64,000 bases of DNA. It comes from Phyllobacterium sp. YR531 (GTDB lineage: Bacteria; Pseudomonadota; Alphaproteobacteria; Rhizobiales; Rhizobiaceae). This document shows, one piece after another, positions 54,224-64,000 of this stretch (position 1 is its first letter; every line of letters starts with the position of its first letter). Where the stretch lies: NCBI RefSeq assembly GCF_000282595.1, contig NZ_AKIZ01000037.1:241241-305240 (forward strand), read 5' to 3'. The translations under genes were made by a program, and so were the position numbers. The notes below the pieces were generated by a model, which was given only the letters and a program-made list of their open reading frames with translations, did not search any database and was not told the DNA's origin.

Positions 54224-55036
54224 GTGCAATTTGCCGATGTAAATGGAGTAACGCTGCATTATCAGCTTATTGGCGGACCGGCATCAAAACCAGTCATCGT
54301 ATTTGCCAATTCGTTGGGCACAGATTTTCGAATCTGGCGCGATGTCATCATCCGGCTTGCTGGTGATTTTGCCATTGTCACCTATGACAAGCGCGGCCAC
54401 GGACTTTCCGGTGTCGGCACATTTCCATACAAAATCGACGACCATGTAGACGATCTGGCCGAACTGCTTGATTTCCTCAATGTCAAAGACGCTATTATAT
54501 GCGGCTTGTCGGTTGGTGGTCTTGTTGCACAGGGACTTTATGCCAAACGGCCCGATCTCGTTCGGGCTCTGATCCTTTGCGACACTGCCCACAAGATTGG
54601 AACTGCCGATTTCTGGAATGAACGTATGGCCACGCTTGAACAAAGCGGTATTGAGAGCATCGCAGATACGGTGCTTCAGCGCTGGTTCACTCCACCTTTT
54701 CATCGCGATAGCAGCGCAGCTTTGGCTGGTTATCGAAACATGCTGATCAGGCAGCCATTGGCCGGATATGCGGGAACATGTGCTGCACTGCGCGATGCTG
54801 ATTTTACGCAAGCTGCTAGCAGAATCTCAGTACCGGCGATTTGCATTGTAGGCGATCAGGACGGTTCGACACCTCCTGACCTGGTCCTGTCGCTGGCAAA
54901 ACTGATCCCCAATGCACGCTACGAGGTAATCGAGAATTCCGGGCACATTCCTTGCGTGGAACAACCTGAAATGCTCGTTGCGATCATTCTTGCCTTTATC
55001 GACGAGTTCAAGCTTGGGGGAAAATCCAATGGTTAG
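54224..55036 (+). CDS. pcaD: 3-oxoadipate enol-lactonase
   Basis: From the GTG at 54224 (AAGGGAGAGA site) this is a 270-aa alpha/beta hydrolase that opens beta-ketoadipate enol-lactone. Catalytic residues expected are Ser96 in CGLSVGG, Asp at about 211-213 in GDQDGSTP and His241 in NSGHIPCVEQP. A longer in-frame start at 54158 would include the PcaQ promoter area and lacks a ribosome site. It is the first gene of pcaDCHGB-pobA. Confidence 0.92.
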   Translation: MQFADVNGVTLHYQLIGGPASKPVIVFANSLGTDFRIWRDVIIRLAGDFAIVTYDKRGHGLSGVGTFPYKIDDHVDDLAELLDFLNVKDAIICGLSVGGLVAQGLYAKRPDLVRALILCDTAHKIGTADFWNERMATLEQSGIESIADTVLQRWFTPPFHRDSSAALAGYRNMLIRQPLAGYAGTCAALRDADFTQAASRISVPAICIVGDQDGSTPPDLVLSLAKLIPNARYEVIENSGHIPCVEQPEMLVAIILAFIDEFKLGGKSNG

Positions 55037-55042
55037 TGTCAA

Positions 55043-55438
55043 ATGAAAAGTCCTTCCGAGCGCTACAACAAGGGAATGGAAACCCGCCGATCTGTTCTGG
55101 GTGATAGGCATGTCGATAAGGCTGAAGCAAGCAAGACCGAATTTGATGTTCCCTTTCAGGATTTGATTACAGAAGCTGCATGGGGCCATGTCTGGTCACG
55201 GCCGCAATGGACCAAACGCGAGCGGTCAATCGTGACAATCGCTTTGCTTGCAGCGCTCGGACAGGACGAAGAATTGACCATGCATATTCGCGCAACGATA
55301 AATACCGGCGCGACCAAGGAAGATGTTCGCGAAGCCCTTTTGCACGTTGCCATCTATGCGGGCGTGCCTGCTGCCAATCACGCGATAAAACTGACCAAGC
55401 AGGTATATGAGGAACTAGAAGACGAACAGGCGGCATGA
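55043..55438 (+). CDS. pcaC: 4-carboxymuconolactone decarboxylase
   Basis: This 131-aa decarboxylase converts gamma-carboxymuconolactone to beta-ketoadipate enol-lactone. It contains RRSVLGDRHVDKAEASKTEFDVPFQDLITEAAWGHVWSRP and HIRATINTGATKEDVREALLH, the CMD core without a CxxC motif, unlike the AhpD-like protein at 12207. It starts 6 nt after pcaD; a later Met (55076) is an alternative. Confidence 0.93.
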   Translation: MKSPSERYNKGMETRRSVLGDRHVDKAEASKTEFDVPFQDLITEAAWGHVWSRPQWTKRERSIVTIALLAALGQDEELTMHIRATINTGATKEDVREALLHVAIYAGVPAANHAIKLTKQVYEELEDEQAA

Positions 55439-55447
55439 GGAGGAAAC

Positions 55448-56188
55448 ATGTCGAACAAGAAACCGGAAACCGGAGCATTTTGGGCACGGGATCACACACG
55501 CCATCCGCCCGCTCTTACACCAACCTATAAAACCAGCGTCCTGCGGTCTCCCCAGAAGGCTTTGCTTTCCCTTGATGGGACATTGTCTGAAATCACTGGT
55601 CCGGTCTTCAACCCGTCGATTCTCGGCGAGCTCGATAATGATTTGATCCATAATTATGCCGCACCGGGTGAATCCGCTATTGGTGAACGTATCATCGTTC
55701 ATGGGCGCGTAGTCGACGAGCGCGGCAAGGGCGTCTCTGGCGCCCTGCTTGAGTTCTGGCAGGCAAATGCCGGCGGGCGCTACCGTCACAAGAAAGAAAC
55801 ATATTTAGCAGCCATCGATCCAAATTTCGGAGGATGCGGAAGAACCATTACCGATGAAGACGGTTATTACAGGTTTCGCACAGTCCGGCCGGGTGCCTAT
55901 CCCTGGCCCAACGGCGTTAATGACTGGCGCCCCGCCCATATTCACTTCTCGGTGTTTGGTCACGGCTTTTCACAACGCCTGATAACCCAAATGTATTTCG
56001 ATGGTGATCCGATGATCTGGAGTTGTCCGATAGTCAAAACAATTCCGGACAAGGCTGCCATCGAACAGTTGATTGCAGCGCTTGATATGAACAATACGAT
56101 TCCCATGGATGCCCGCGCCTACAAATTCGACATAGTCCTTCGCGGCCGTCGCTCGACCCTTTTCGAGAACAGGCTGGAGGGCAACTGA
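55448..56188 (+). CDS. pcaH: Protocatechuate 3,4-dioxygenase beta subunit
   Basis: This 246-aa intradiol dioxygenase subunit holds the catalytic ferric iron. The four ligands are visible: Tyr112 (GGRYRHK), Tyr151 (GAYPWPN), His164 and His166 (PAHIHFS), a constant +4 shift from the P. putida numbering. It cleaves protocatechuate to 3-carboxy-cis,cis-muconate together with PcaG. It has a GAGGAGGAAAC ribosome site and its stop overlaps the pcaG start by one base. Confidence 0.96.
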   Translation: MSNKKPETGAFWARDHTRHPPALTPTYKTSVLRSPQKALLSLDGTLSEITGPVFNPSILGELDNDLIHNYAAPGESAIGERIIVHGRVVDERGKGVSGALLEFWQANAGGRYRHKKETYLAAIDPNFGGCGRTITDEDGYYRFRTVRPGAYPWPNGVNDWRPAHIHFSVFGHGFSQRLITQMYFDGDPMIWSCPIVKTIPDKAAIEQLIAALDMNNTIPMDARAYKFDIVLRGRRSTLFENRLEGN

Positions 56189-56802
56189 TGGCACAATCCC
56201 TTGGTATTCTGAAAGAAAGCGCGTCACAAACCGCAGGACCCTATGTTCATATCGGTTTGCTCCCCAACTTTGTGGATATTAAAGGCGTTTACGAGAGCGA
56301 CCTCGGAAGCGCCATGGTCAATGAACAAACCAAAGGCGAACGTATCACTATTTGCGGCAAGGTCTTCGATGGAGCAGGAGCGCCGTTGCGCGATGCGTTG
56401 ATCGAAATCTGGCAGGCGGATAGTCAGGGCTTCTACAACAGTCACTCCGAATTGCGCGGAACAGCCGATCCGAACTTTACCGGCTGGGGTAGACAGCCAA
56501 CACATATGGAAAGCGGCGAATTCCGTTTTGAAACCATCAAGCCCGGCCGGGTTCCGTACAAGGATGGGCGCTTGATGGCACCCCATATCTCTTTCTGGAT
56601 CGTTGCCCGAGGCATCAATATCGGCCTCCATACACGCATGTATTTCGGCGACGAGGAACAGGCAAATTCAGAAGATCCCCTGCTGGCCCGTATCGAACAT
56701 AGAGTCAGGGTTTCAACGTTGATCGCGTCACGTGAAGGAAACAATTACGGTTTCGACATCTACCTGCAAGGCGACAGGGAAACTGTTTTTCTCGATATCT
56801 GA
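56188..56802 (+). CDS. pcaG: Protocatechuate 3,4-dioxygenase alpha subunit
   Basis: This 204-aa subunit shares the dioxygenase beta-sandwich (SQTAGPYVHIGLLPN, GAPLRDALIEIWQADSQGFYNS, APHISFWIVARGINIGLHTRMYF) but, as usual for PcaG, lacks the full iron-ligand set. It pairs with PcaH to form the active-site pocket. It overlaps the pcaH stop by one base. Confidence 0.95.
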   Translation: MAQSLGILKESASQTAGPYVHIGLLPNFVDIKGVYESDLGSAMVNEQTKGERITICGKVFDGAGAPLRDALIEIWQADSQGFYNSHSELRGTADPNFTGWGRQPTHMESGEFRFETIKPGRVPYKDGRLMAPHISFWIVARGINIGLHTRMYFGDEEQANSEDPLLARIEHRVRVSTLIASREGNNYGFDIYLQGDRETVFLDI

Positions 56803-56811
56803 AAGCTGGAC

Positions 56812-59038
<2,227 letters not shown>

Positions 59039-59130
59039 AGAGATCAATAATGCATAACCTTCAAGTGATGGACAAAAGAGATATGATCGTTATCGAATGC
59101 CGTGAGTAAGGTCTTAAAATCACAAATTAC

Positions 59131-59173
59131 ATATGCTTTTGGTTATTTATTGAATCGAACTTTTCATTTTACA
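59131..59173. promoter_or_regulatory. PcaQ-type promoter element before the pcaM operon
   Basis: GGTTAT at 59141-59146 with a weaker left half (ATATGC, 59131-59136) is followed 16 bp later by TTCATTTTACA (59163-59173). The pcaD promoter has the same GGTTAT, the same 16-bp spacing and the same 11-mer (54171-54181). This suggests shared PcaQ activation. Confidence 0.65.
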
Positions 59174-59286
59174 CCCGCCCGCAGTCTGCGACATTAGACT
59201 GGGAGTATTTGAAGTTGCATGGCTGTCCGGGAGAGGCGTAAGCCTGATAAACACTAAATATAAAATCGGGTTCCAGGGAGGAACGA

Positions 59287-60462
59287 ATGAAGAAAATTAT
59301 CATCTCTATGGTCGCAGCCATTACCATGTGCAGCGCCGCCACAGCCGACACTATCAAAATTGGTGTTGTCGGGCCGTTCTCAGGTCCGTTCGCGCTTCAG
59401 GGCAAAAATTTCAAGGCCGGCATCGACGCCTATATCGCCACCCATGGCGCTGGCAAGATCGGCGATAATGATATTGAGATCGTCTATCGCGACGTGCCGC
59501 AGGCTGACCCCGCCCAATCGAAAGCCTTGGCCCAGGAACTCGTTGTCAAAGAGGGCGTGCAATATCTCGCGGGTTTCTATTTTACACCCGATGCGATGGC
59601 GGTTACCCCTTTGCTTGAGCAGGCAAATGTACCCCTTGTCGTGATGAACGCGGCAACCTCGGCAATCATCACCAAGAGTCCCCTGATTATCCGCACATCC
59701 TTCACCACATGGCAGACATCTGCTCCTATGGCAAAAGTTGCAAAGGAGCGCGGCATCAGCAAAGTCATCACCGTCGTCAGTGATTATGGACCGGGTGTTG
59801 ATGCTGAAAATGCTTTCAAGACCACGTTCGGTGCTGAAGGCGGCACAGTTGTCGAGTCGATCCGCATGCCGCTTGCAACAAATGATTTCAGCCCGATCAT
59901 GCAGCGCGTGAAAGATTCCGGTGCGGAAGCAGTCTTTGCCTTCCTGCCTTCCGGCCCAACGACCCTTGGCTTTGTCAAAGCCTATAATGAAAACGGTCTG
60001 AAACAGGCTGGTGTCCAGTTTCTTGCACCCGGAGATTTGACACAGGAGTCAGACCTTCCCGCTCTTGGTGATCCTGCGGTCGGCATTCTCACAACGTTCC
60101 ACTATGCCGTTTCGCATGACTCGGCCGAGAACAAGGCATTTGTCCAAGCTGCTTCCAAAGCGATCGGCAATCCCGCCGAACTGTCGTTTCCATCGGTCGG
60201 CGCCTATGACGGCATGCATGTGATTTACAAGATGATCGAAGCGACCGGTGGCACACAAGATGCGCAAAAAGCAGTCGACGCGGTGAAAGGGCTGGCTTGG
60301 GAAAGCCCCCGCGGACCAGTACAGATCGATGCTCAAACGCGTCACATAACGCAAAACATCTACCTGCGCGAAGTTGCCAAACACGAGGATGGAACCTTTT
60401 ATAACAAGGAAATAAAGACCTTTGAAAAGCAGGGGGATCCCGGCCTTGCAGCAGTAAAGTAA
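59287..60462 (+). CDS. pcaM: Aromatic-acid ABC transporter binding protein, PcaM type
   Basis: This 391-aa type 1 periplasmic binding protein of the branched-chain amino acid/aromatic acid group has a signal peptide (ISMVAAITMCSAATA) and a mature part with VVGPFSGPFALQGKNFKAGIDAYI. The ligand is probably protocatechuate or 4-hydroxybenzoate, by analogy to pcaM of S. meliloti and the position directly after pobA; this is inference. It is the first gene of a five-gene importer operon. Confidence 0.85.
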   Translation: MKKIIISMVAAITMCSAATADTIKIGVVGPFSGPFALQGKNFKAGIDAYIATHGAGKIGDNDIEIVYRDVPQADPAQSKALAQELVVKEGVQYLAGFYFTPDAMAVTPLLEQANVPLVVMNAATSAIITKSPLIIRTSFTTWQTSAPMAKVAKERGISKVITVVSDYGPGVDAENAFKTTFGAEGGTVVESIRMPLATNDFSPIMQRVKDSGAEAVFAFLPSGPTTLGFVKAYNENGLKQAGVQFLAPGDLTQESDLPALGDPAVGILTTFHYAVSHDSAENKAFVQAASKAIGNPAELSFPSVGAYDGMHVIYKMIEATGGTQDAQKAVDAVKGLAWESPRGPVQIDAQTRHITQNIYLREVAKHEDGTFYNKEIKTFEKQGDPGLAAVK

Positions 60463-60488
60463 TGTCCGACGAGGCAGGATAACATCAT

Positions 60489-61352
60489 ATGCAGACCGTC
60501 TTCAGCATAGCAATCGATGCATTGGCCTACGGCATGGTGCTCTTTGTGATTTCTATCGGCCTGTCGGTGACCATGGGCCTGATGCGGGTCGTCAATCTCG
60601 CCCATGGTGCTTTCGCTATGATAGGTGGTTACATCGCGTCCTATGCCGTGCGCGATCTTGGCCTTGCTTATGGCTTCGCGGTGCTTCTTGCCGTCTTTGC
60701 CACGATCATCATCGCAATTCCAGTCGAACGCCTGCTCTATCGCCGTATCTATGGCGCACCGGAACTGACACAAGTCCTGATGACAATAGGGATTACGTTC
60801 TGCGTCATCGGTATTGCGAATTATGTCTTCGGTCCCACACTGAAAACAATCCCCCTGCCGGAGCATTTGCGCGGACCCATCGATCTTGGTTTCCGGTCTA
60901 TCGCTGCGCACAAGCTTTTCGCCATTGGCTGCGGTGCCGCCGTGGCACTGGGCCTTTGGTACCTGATTGAGCGCACCTCCTTCGGCGTCAAGTTGCGCGC
61001 TTCCGTGGACAATGCATCCATGGCTGCCGCCCTCGGCGTGCGCACGCAAGTCGTCTATGCTGCGAGCTTTGCAATCGCCGTCGGCCTTGCTGCCTTCGGA
61101 GGTGTTGTCGGTGCCGAACTTCTGCCAATCGAGCCCTACTACGCCCTGCGCTATATGGTGACCTTTCTGGTTGTGGTTTCGGTGGGAGGCGCAGGGTCCA
61201 TTCCAGGTGCGTTGCTGGCCTGCCTCCTGCTCGGGGGCATCGACACGACGGGCCGTTATCTCATGCCGGAATATGGTGAGTTCTTCTTCTATCTGGCTGT
61301 GATTGTCATTGTCAGCTTCTTCCCGCGCGGCTTGCTCGGAAAGGCAAATTGA
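60489..61352 (+). CDS. pcaN: ABC transporter permease, LivH type (PcaN-like)
   Basis: This 287-aa permease with about eight membrane helices has the LivH-type loop GLMRVVNLAHGAFAMIGGYIASY and SFGVKLRASVDNASMAAALGV. It pairs with the LivM-type permease directly after it. The name pcaN follows the S. meliloti protocatechuate importer by analogy. Confidence 0.85.
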   Translation: MQTVFSIAIDALAYGMVLFVISIGLSVTMGLMRVVNLAHGAFAMIGGYIASYAVRDLGLAYGFAVLLAVFATIIIAIPVERLLYRRIYGAPELTQVLMTIGITFCVIGIANYVFGPTLKTIPLPEHLRGPIDLGFRSIAAHKLFAIGCGAAVALGLWYLIERTSFGVKLRASVDNASMAAALGVRTQVVYAASFAIAVGLAAFGGVVGAELLPIEPYYALRYMVTFLVVVSVGGAGSIPGALLACLLLGGIDTTGRYLMPEYGEFFFYLAVIVIVSFFPRGLLGKAN

Positions 61353-61353
61353 G

Positions 61354-62361
61354 ATGACTGCAGTCAATGAAATACCATTGGCAACTTCTGCCCCAACCGG
61401 TCACGGTCACCTTAAACGCGATCTGATCGGCCTTGCCATCATCTCATTGTTTGCAGTCCTTGGTTATCTGGTTTTTCCGAATAATCTTGCGCTGCTGACC
61501 CGCATTATCGCTATTCTCCTGCTGGTCTTGTCGCTTGATCTGGTGACGGGTTACTGCGGTGTCGCAACGCTGGGCCATGCGGCGCTCTTTGGCTCCGGGG
61601 CCTATGCAGCTGGCATTGCTGCCGTGCATTTCGGCATTACCGAGCCAATTACCATGGTTGTGATAGGTGCCGCCGCCGGTGCCGTAGCGGGACTTTTATC
61701 AGGCGCAATCATTCTCCGCGGGCATGGCCTTTCCCAGCTGGTACTTTCCATCGCAATCATTCATTTGTTTCACGAAGCAGCCAATAAAGCCTCGACCTAT
61801 ACGGGCGGCAGTGATGGCCTGTCAGGTATTGCGCCTGATGCGGTGTTCGGACTGTTCCAGTTCGACCTTTGGGGCCGCACGGCCTATATTTTCGGCATCG
61901 TTCTTTTGCTTGTCGTTTTCATGCTTCTGCGCCAGTTGGTACAATCCCCATTCGGCATGCTGTGCAGGGGCATCAAGGAAGACCCGGTTCGCATCAGCGC
62001 GATGGGAGCTTCCGTACGTGGAACGCTGCTCAAAATGTACACAATCTCCGGGGCAGTAGCAGGTGTCGGCGGCGCGCTTACTGCCATCTCCACACAGGTC
62101 GTAGGGCTCGACAGTCTGAGCTTCACCATGTCCGCAGAGGCGCTGGTCATGCTCGTTCTTGGTGGCACGGGATCACTCTATGGCGCGTTCATCGGAACAT
62201 TTGTTTTCATGTTTTTCGAAGATTTTGTCTCCGCTGCAAACCCGTTCCATTGGCTTACGCTGGTAGGCGCCCTCCTCATCGCGGTAGTGCTCTGCGCACC
62301 TCGCGGCATTTACGGGACAGTTGTCGAACGCCTGCCATCCCTGTGGAGACGCCGGTCATGA
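61354..62361 (+). CDS. pcaV: ABC transporter permease, LivM type (PcaV-like)
   Basis: From the ATG at 61354 this is a 335-aa permease with multiple membrane helices and the LivM-type signature LVTGYCGVATLGHAALFGSGAYAAG and SPFGMLCRGIKEDPVRISAMGAS. Its start lies just after the pcaN stop, and its stop overlaps the start of the ATPase gene (ATGA). Confidence 0.85.
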   Translation: MTAVNEIPLATSAPTGHGHLKRDLIGLAIISLFAVLGYLVFPNNLALLTRIIAILLLVLSLDLVTGYCGVATLGHAALFGSGAYAAGIAAVHFGITEPITMVVIGAAAGAVAGLLSGAIILRGHGLSQLVLSIAIIHLFHEAANKASTYTGGSDGLSGIAPDAVFGLFQFDLWGRTAYIFGIVLLLVVFMLLRQLVQSPFGMLCRGIKEDPVRISAMGASVRGTLLKMYTISGAVAGVGGALTAISTQVVGLDSLSFTMSAEALVMLVLGGTGSLYGAFIGTFVFMFFEDFVSAANPFHWLTLVGALLIAVVLCAPRGIYGTVVERLPSLWRRRS

Positions 62362-63128
62362 GCGCGGATTTTGTCTTCGAGGTGGATAACCTCGAGAAGA
62401 ATTTTGGCGGCCTTGCTGTTACCCGCAATGTCACACTTGCCATGCGGCCCGGCGATCGGGTCGCGCTGATCGGTCCCAATGGCGCTGGCAAAACCACATT
62501 CGTCAATCTCGTAACAGGGCATTTGAAACCGGACTCAGGCAAGGTCAGGCTTGGCGGAAATGATGTTACACACTTCAAACCAACGCAGCGCGTGCACCAT
62601 GGCCTCGTGCGTTCATTTCAGGTGACGCGTCTTTTTCTTGACATGACACCCGAGGAACATATCGCTCTGGCAATTTTACAACGCAGCGGCAAATCCGGTC
62701 GAATGGCCGGAAACTATATATCTCACCCAGGCATGCTGTTTGAGGTCGATGAACTTCTTTCCACCTTGGGCCTTACGGCGATGCGGCATATGAAGGTTCG
62801 TGAGATTGCCTATGGGCAGCAGCGTCTTCTGGAGATCGCCCTTGCCATGGCGCTTCGACCCAAAGTTCTGCTGCTGGACGAACCTGCTGCAGGTGTTCCG
62901 CAAAGCGACACAGGCCGGATCGAAGAAGCCTTGTCAAAACTGCCCGGTGACTTGGCAGTCCTCATGATTGAACATGACATGGACCTTGTTTTCCGTTTTG
63001 CCAAAAGGGTGATTGTCCTTGCAGCGGGCGAAATCATCTTTGATGGGTCACCAACGGATGTAACGCGCGATCCACGCGTTCGTGAAGCATATCTTGGGAG
63101 CTATGGTCATGACCGCAACGTCGCTTGA
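62358..63128 (+). CDS. pcaW: ABC transporter ATP-binding protein, LivG type (PcaW-like)
   Basis: This 256-aa ATPase starts at 62358, overlapping the permease stop by 4 bp. Walker A is GPNGAGKTT, the LivG-type insert VRSFQVTRLFLDMTPEEH is present, the signature is unusual (AYGQQRLLEIALAMA), and Walker B is LLLDEPAAGVPQSD. It forms the ATPase pair with PcaX. Confidence 0.88.
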   Translation: MSADFVFEVDNLEKNFGGLAVTRNVTLAMRPGDRVALIGPNGAGKTTFVNLVTGHLKPDSGKVRLGGNDVTHFKPTQRVHHGLVRSFQVTRLFLDMTPEEHIALAILQRSGKSGRMAGNYISHPGMLFEVDELLSTLGLTAMRHMKVREIAYGQQRLLEIALAMALRPKVLLLDEPAAGVPQSDTGRIEEALSKLPGDLAVLMIEHDMDLVFRFAKRVIVLAAGEIIFDGSPTDVTRDPRVREAYLGSYGHDRNVA

Positions 63129-63828
63129 CGTCAAAGGCCTCAATGCAGGTTACGGACCCACCCGCATTCTGGAAGACATTTCCTTTTCTGTTCCCTCCGG
63201 TTCGCGTATGGCAGTGCTGGGACGTAATGGCATGGGCAAGACAACACTCTTCGCAACGCTTGCCGGACAGACGCGCCGCTATGTTGGCTCTATACGGCTT
63301 GGCGACGCGAATATCGAAGCGCTGGAAAGCTCTGCGCGAGCCCTGAAAGGTTTGGGTTACGTCCCACAGGCGCGCTGTATATTCCCCTCGCTGACTGTCG
63401 AGGAAAATCTCTTTGTCGGTTTGAAAAGCCGCCCGCAATCCGCGCTGGAAGAATCTTATGATATGTTTCCACGCCTCAGGGAGCGCCGTAAAAATCTTGG
63501 CTCCCAGCTCTCTGGGGGCGAGCAGCAAATGCTCTCTACTGCGCGATCAATATTGGGAAAACCGAGCGTTTTATTGCTGGATGAACCTCTGGAGGGACTT
63601 GCACCCGTCATTTGCGAAGAACTCATGGCAGCATTTGCACGCCTTGCCTCCAGCGGGGAAATGACCATTCTTCTGGTTGAACAGCGCATCCAAAGCGCAC
63701 TCGACTTTGCCGAGCATGTGCTCATTCTGGAACGCGGTCGCGTGGCATGGCATGGCACCAGTGCAGAACTGAGACAACAGGGCGATACAATTGAAAGACT
63801 GCTTGGCGTCTCAGGTCTGGCTCATTGA
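63109..63828 (+). CDS. pcaX: ABC transporter ATP-binding protein, LivF type (PcaX-like)
   Basis: From the ATG at 63109 (GGGAG site eight bases upstream) this is a 239-aa ATPase that overlaps pcaW by 20 nt. Walker A is GRNGMGKTT, the signature LSGGEQQMLSTAR and Walker B VLLLDEPLEGLAP. It completes the five-gene importer. Two closely spaced ATG codons (63103, 63109) make the exact start slightly uncertain. Confidence 0.87.
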   Translation: MTATSLDVKGLNAGYGPTRILEDISFSVPSGSRMAVLGRNGMGKTTLFATLAGQTRRYVGSIRLGDANIEALESSARALKGLGYVPQARCIFPSLTVEENLFVGLKSRPQSALEESYDMFPRLRERRKNLGSQLSGGEQQMLSTARSILGKPSVLLLDEPLEGLAPVICEELMAAFARLASSGEMTILLVEQRIQSALDFAEHVLILERGRVAWHGTSAELRQQGDTIERLLGVSGLAH

Positions 63829-63922
63829 GGCATACGCCTTTCCTCCCGCAAGGAAGATCAACTGCGTAAATCCCTGCATAATTAGCCCTTCCAGAAACTT
63901 ATCCAACAGCATCAGCACTGAT

Positions 63923-64000
63923 TTATTCTTTGCGTGCCTTCCCGCGGGGAACTGCTTCCGGAGCCGTTCGAAGTTGGGGAAGGATGGGCGCCTCCGATGG
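63923..64000 (-). CDS. Possible C-terminal end of an unidentified gene
   Basis: On the minus strand a frame entering from the window edge encodes 25 residues ending in APEAVPRGKARKE before a stop at 63923. It is open from the edge, but too short to identify. The rest of 63829-63922 holds nothing I can support, only a short CTTTCCT/AGGAAG arm pair near 63838-63860. Confidence 0.3.
   Translation of the reverse strand, partial: PSEAPILPQLRTAPEAVPRGKARKE

Noticed and set aside
60399..61367. Long open frame of 322 codons antisense to pcaN
   Set aside because: Shadow of the permease gene: polar, repetitive composition and no ribosome site; the + strand encodes clear LivH motifs.

Overview
The window looks like chromosomal DNA of an alphaproteobacterium of the order Hyphomicrobiales, most likely family Brucellaceae (Ochrobactrum/Brucella-like). 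The basis is its family content: GapR/DUF2312, TrcR/DUF1013, DUF1192, DUF4164 and DUF1244 proteins, rhizobial-type long PstA/PstC, a tkt-gap-pgk-class I aldolase cluster, and a pcaDCHGB operon with PcaQ-type control. No tRNA, rRNA, CRISPR array, phage or insertion sequence was seen. The assignment is inference from gene content; no database was searched.

Layout. 1-1548: the 3'-truncated gene of an LtaS-like membrane phosphoglycerol transferase. 1800-8076: the phosphate operon pstSCAB-phoU-phoB behind a Pho box, with no phoR beside it. 8293-12745: a GFA protein, an Rrf2 regulator, an MscS/cNMP channel and an AhpD-like/NmrA-like/cupin operon; the Rrf2 gene and this operon share one 19-bp operator type (three copies). 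12877-24600: mixed housekeeping and small conserved genes (gapR, N-formylglutamate amidohydrolase, pyk, rpmJ, purEK, an MFS transporter, a quinone oxidoreductase). 24652-33608: a large periplasmic phytase-like protein with its own Pho box, trcR, a WYL regulator/DJ-1 group, an SDR with prpE. 33612-40024: an SGNH hydrolase and four glycolysis/pentose-phosphate genes (class I aldolase, pgk, gap, tkt); aldolase, pgk and gap each end in their own terminator. 40320-45570: DUF4164-zapA, an orphan tricarboxylate-type binding protein, an ABC-F ATPase, two tandem glycine-zipper lipoproteins and thiamine diphosphokinase.

45625-63828 is a complete 4-hydroxybenzoate/protocatechuate (beta-ketoadipate) island. 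PobA makes protocatechuate; PcaHG, PcaB, PcaC and PcaD convert it to beta-ketoadipate; a long-form PcaI/PcaJ CoA-transferase and PcaF yield succinyl-CoA and acetyl-CoA. A five-gene ABC importer (pcaMNVWX type) follows. Control is by an IclR-type PcaR, a LysR-type PcaQ and an uncharacterised XRE-family protein whose gene overlaps pcaQ. A two-gene class GN sortase system (VIT/VWA substrate plus sortase) sits between this regulator pair and pcaD.

Main observations: (i) three Pho boxes with almost identical distances to their start codons, two of them in front of genes not normally listed with phosphate uptake (a phytase-like protein and a 59-aa DUF465 protein); (ii) the shared Rrf2 operators; (iii) matching PcaQ-type promoter architecture before pcaD and before the ABC importer; (iv) two distinct palindromes in the pcaI-pcaR divergent promoter; (v) the sortase pair inside the catabolic island; (vi) a strong intercistronic stem-loop between pstS and pstC.
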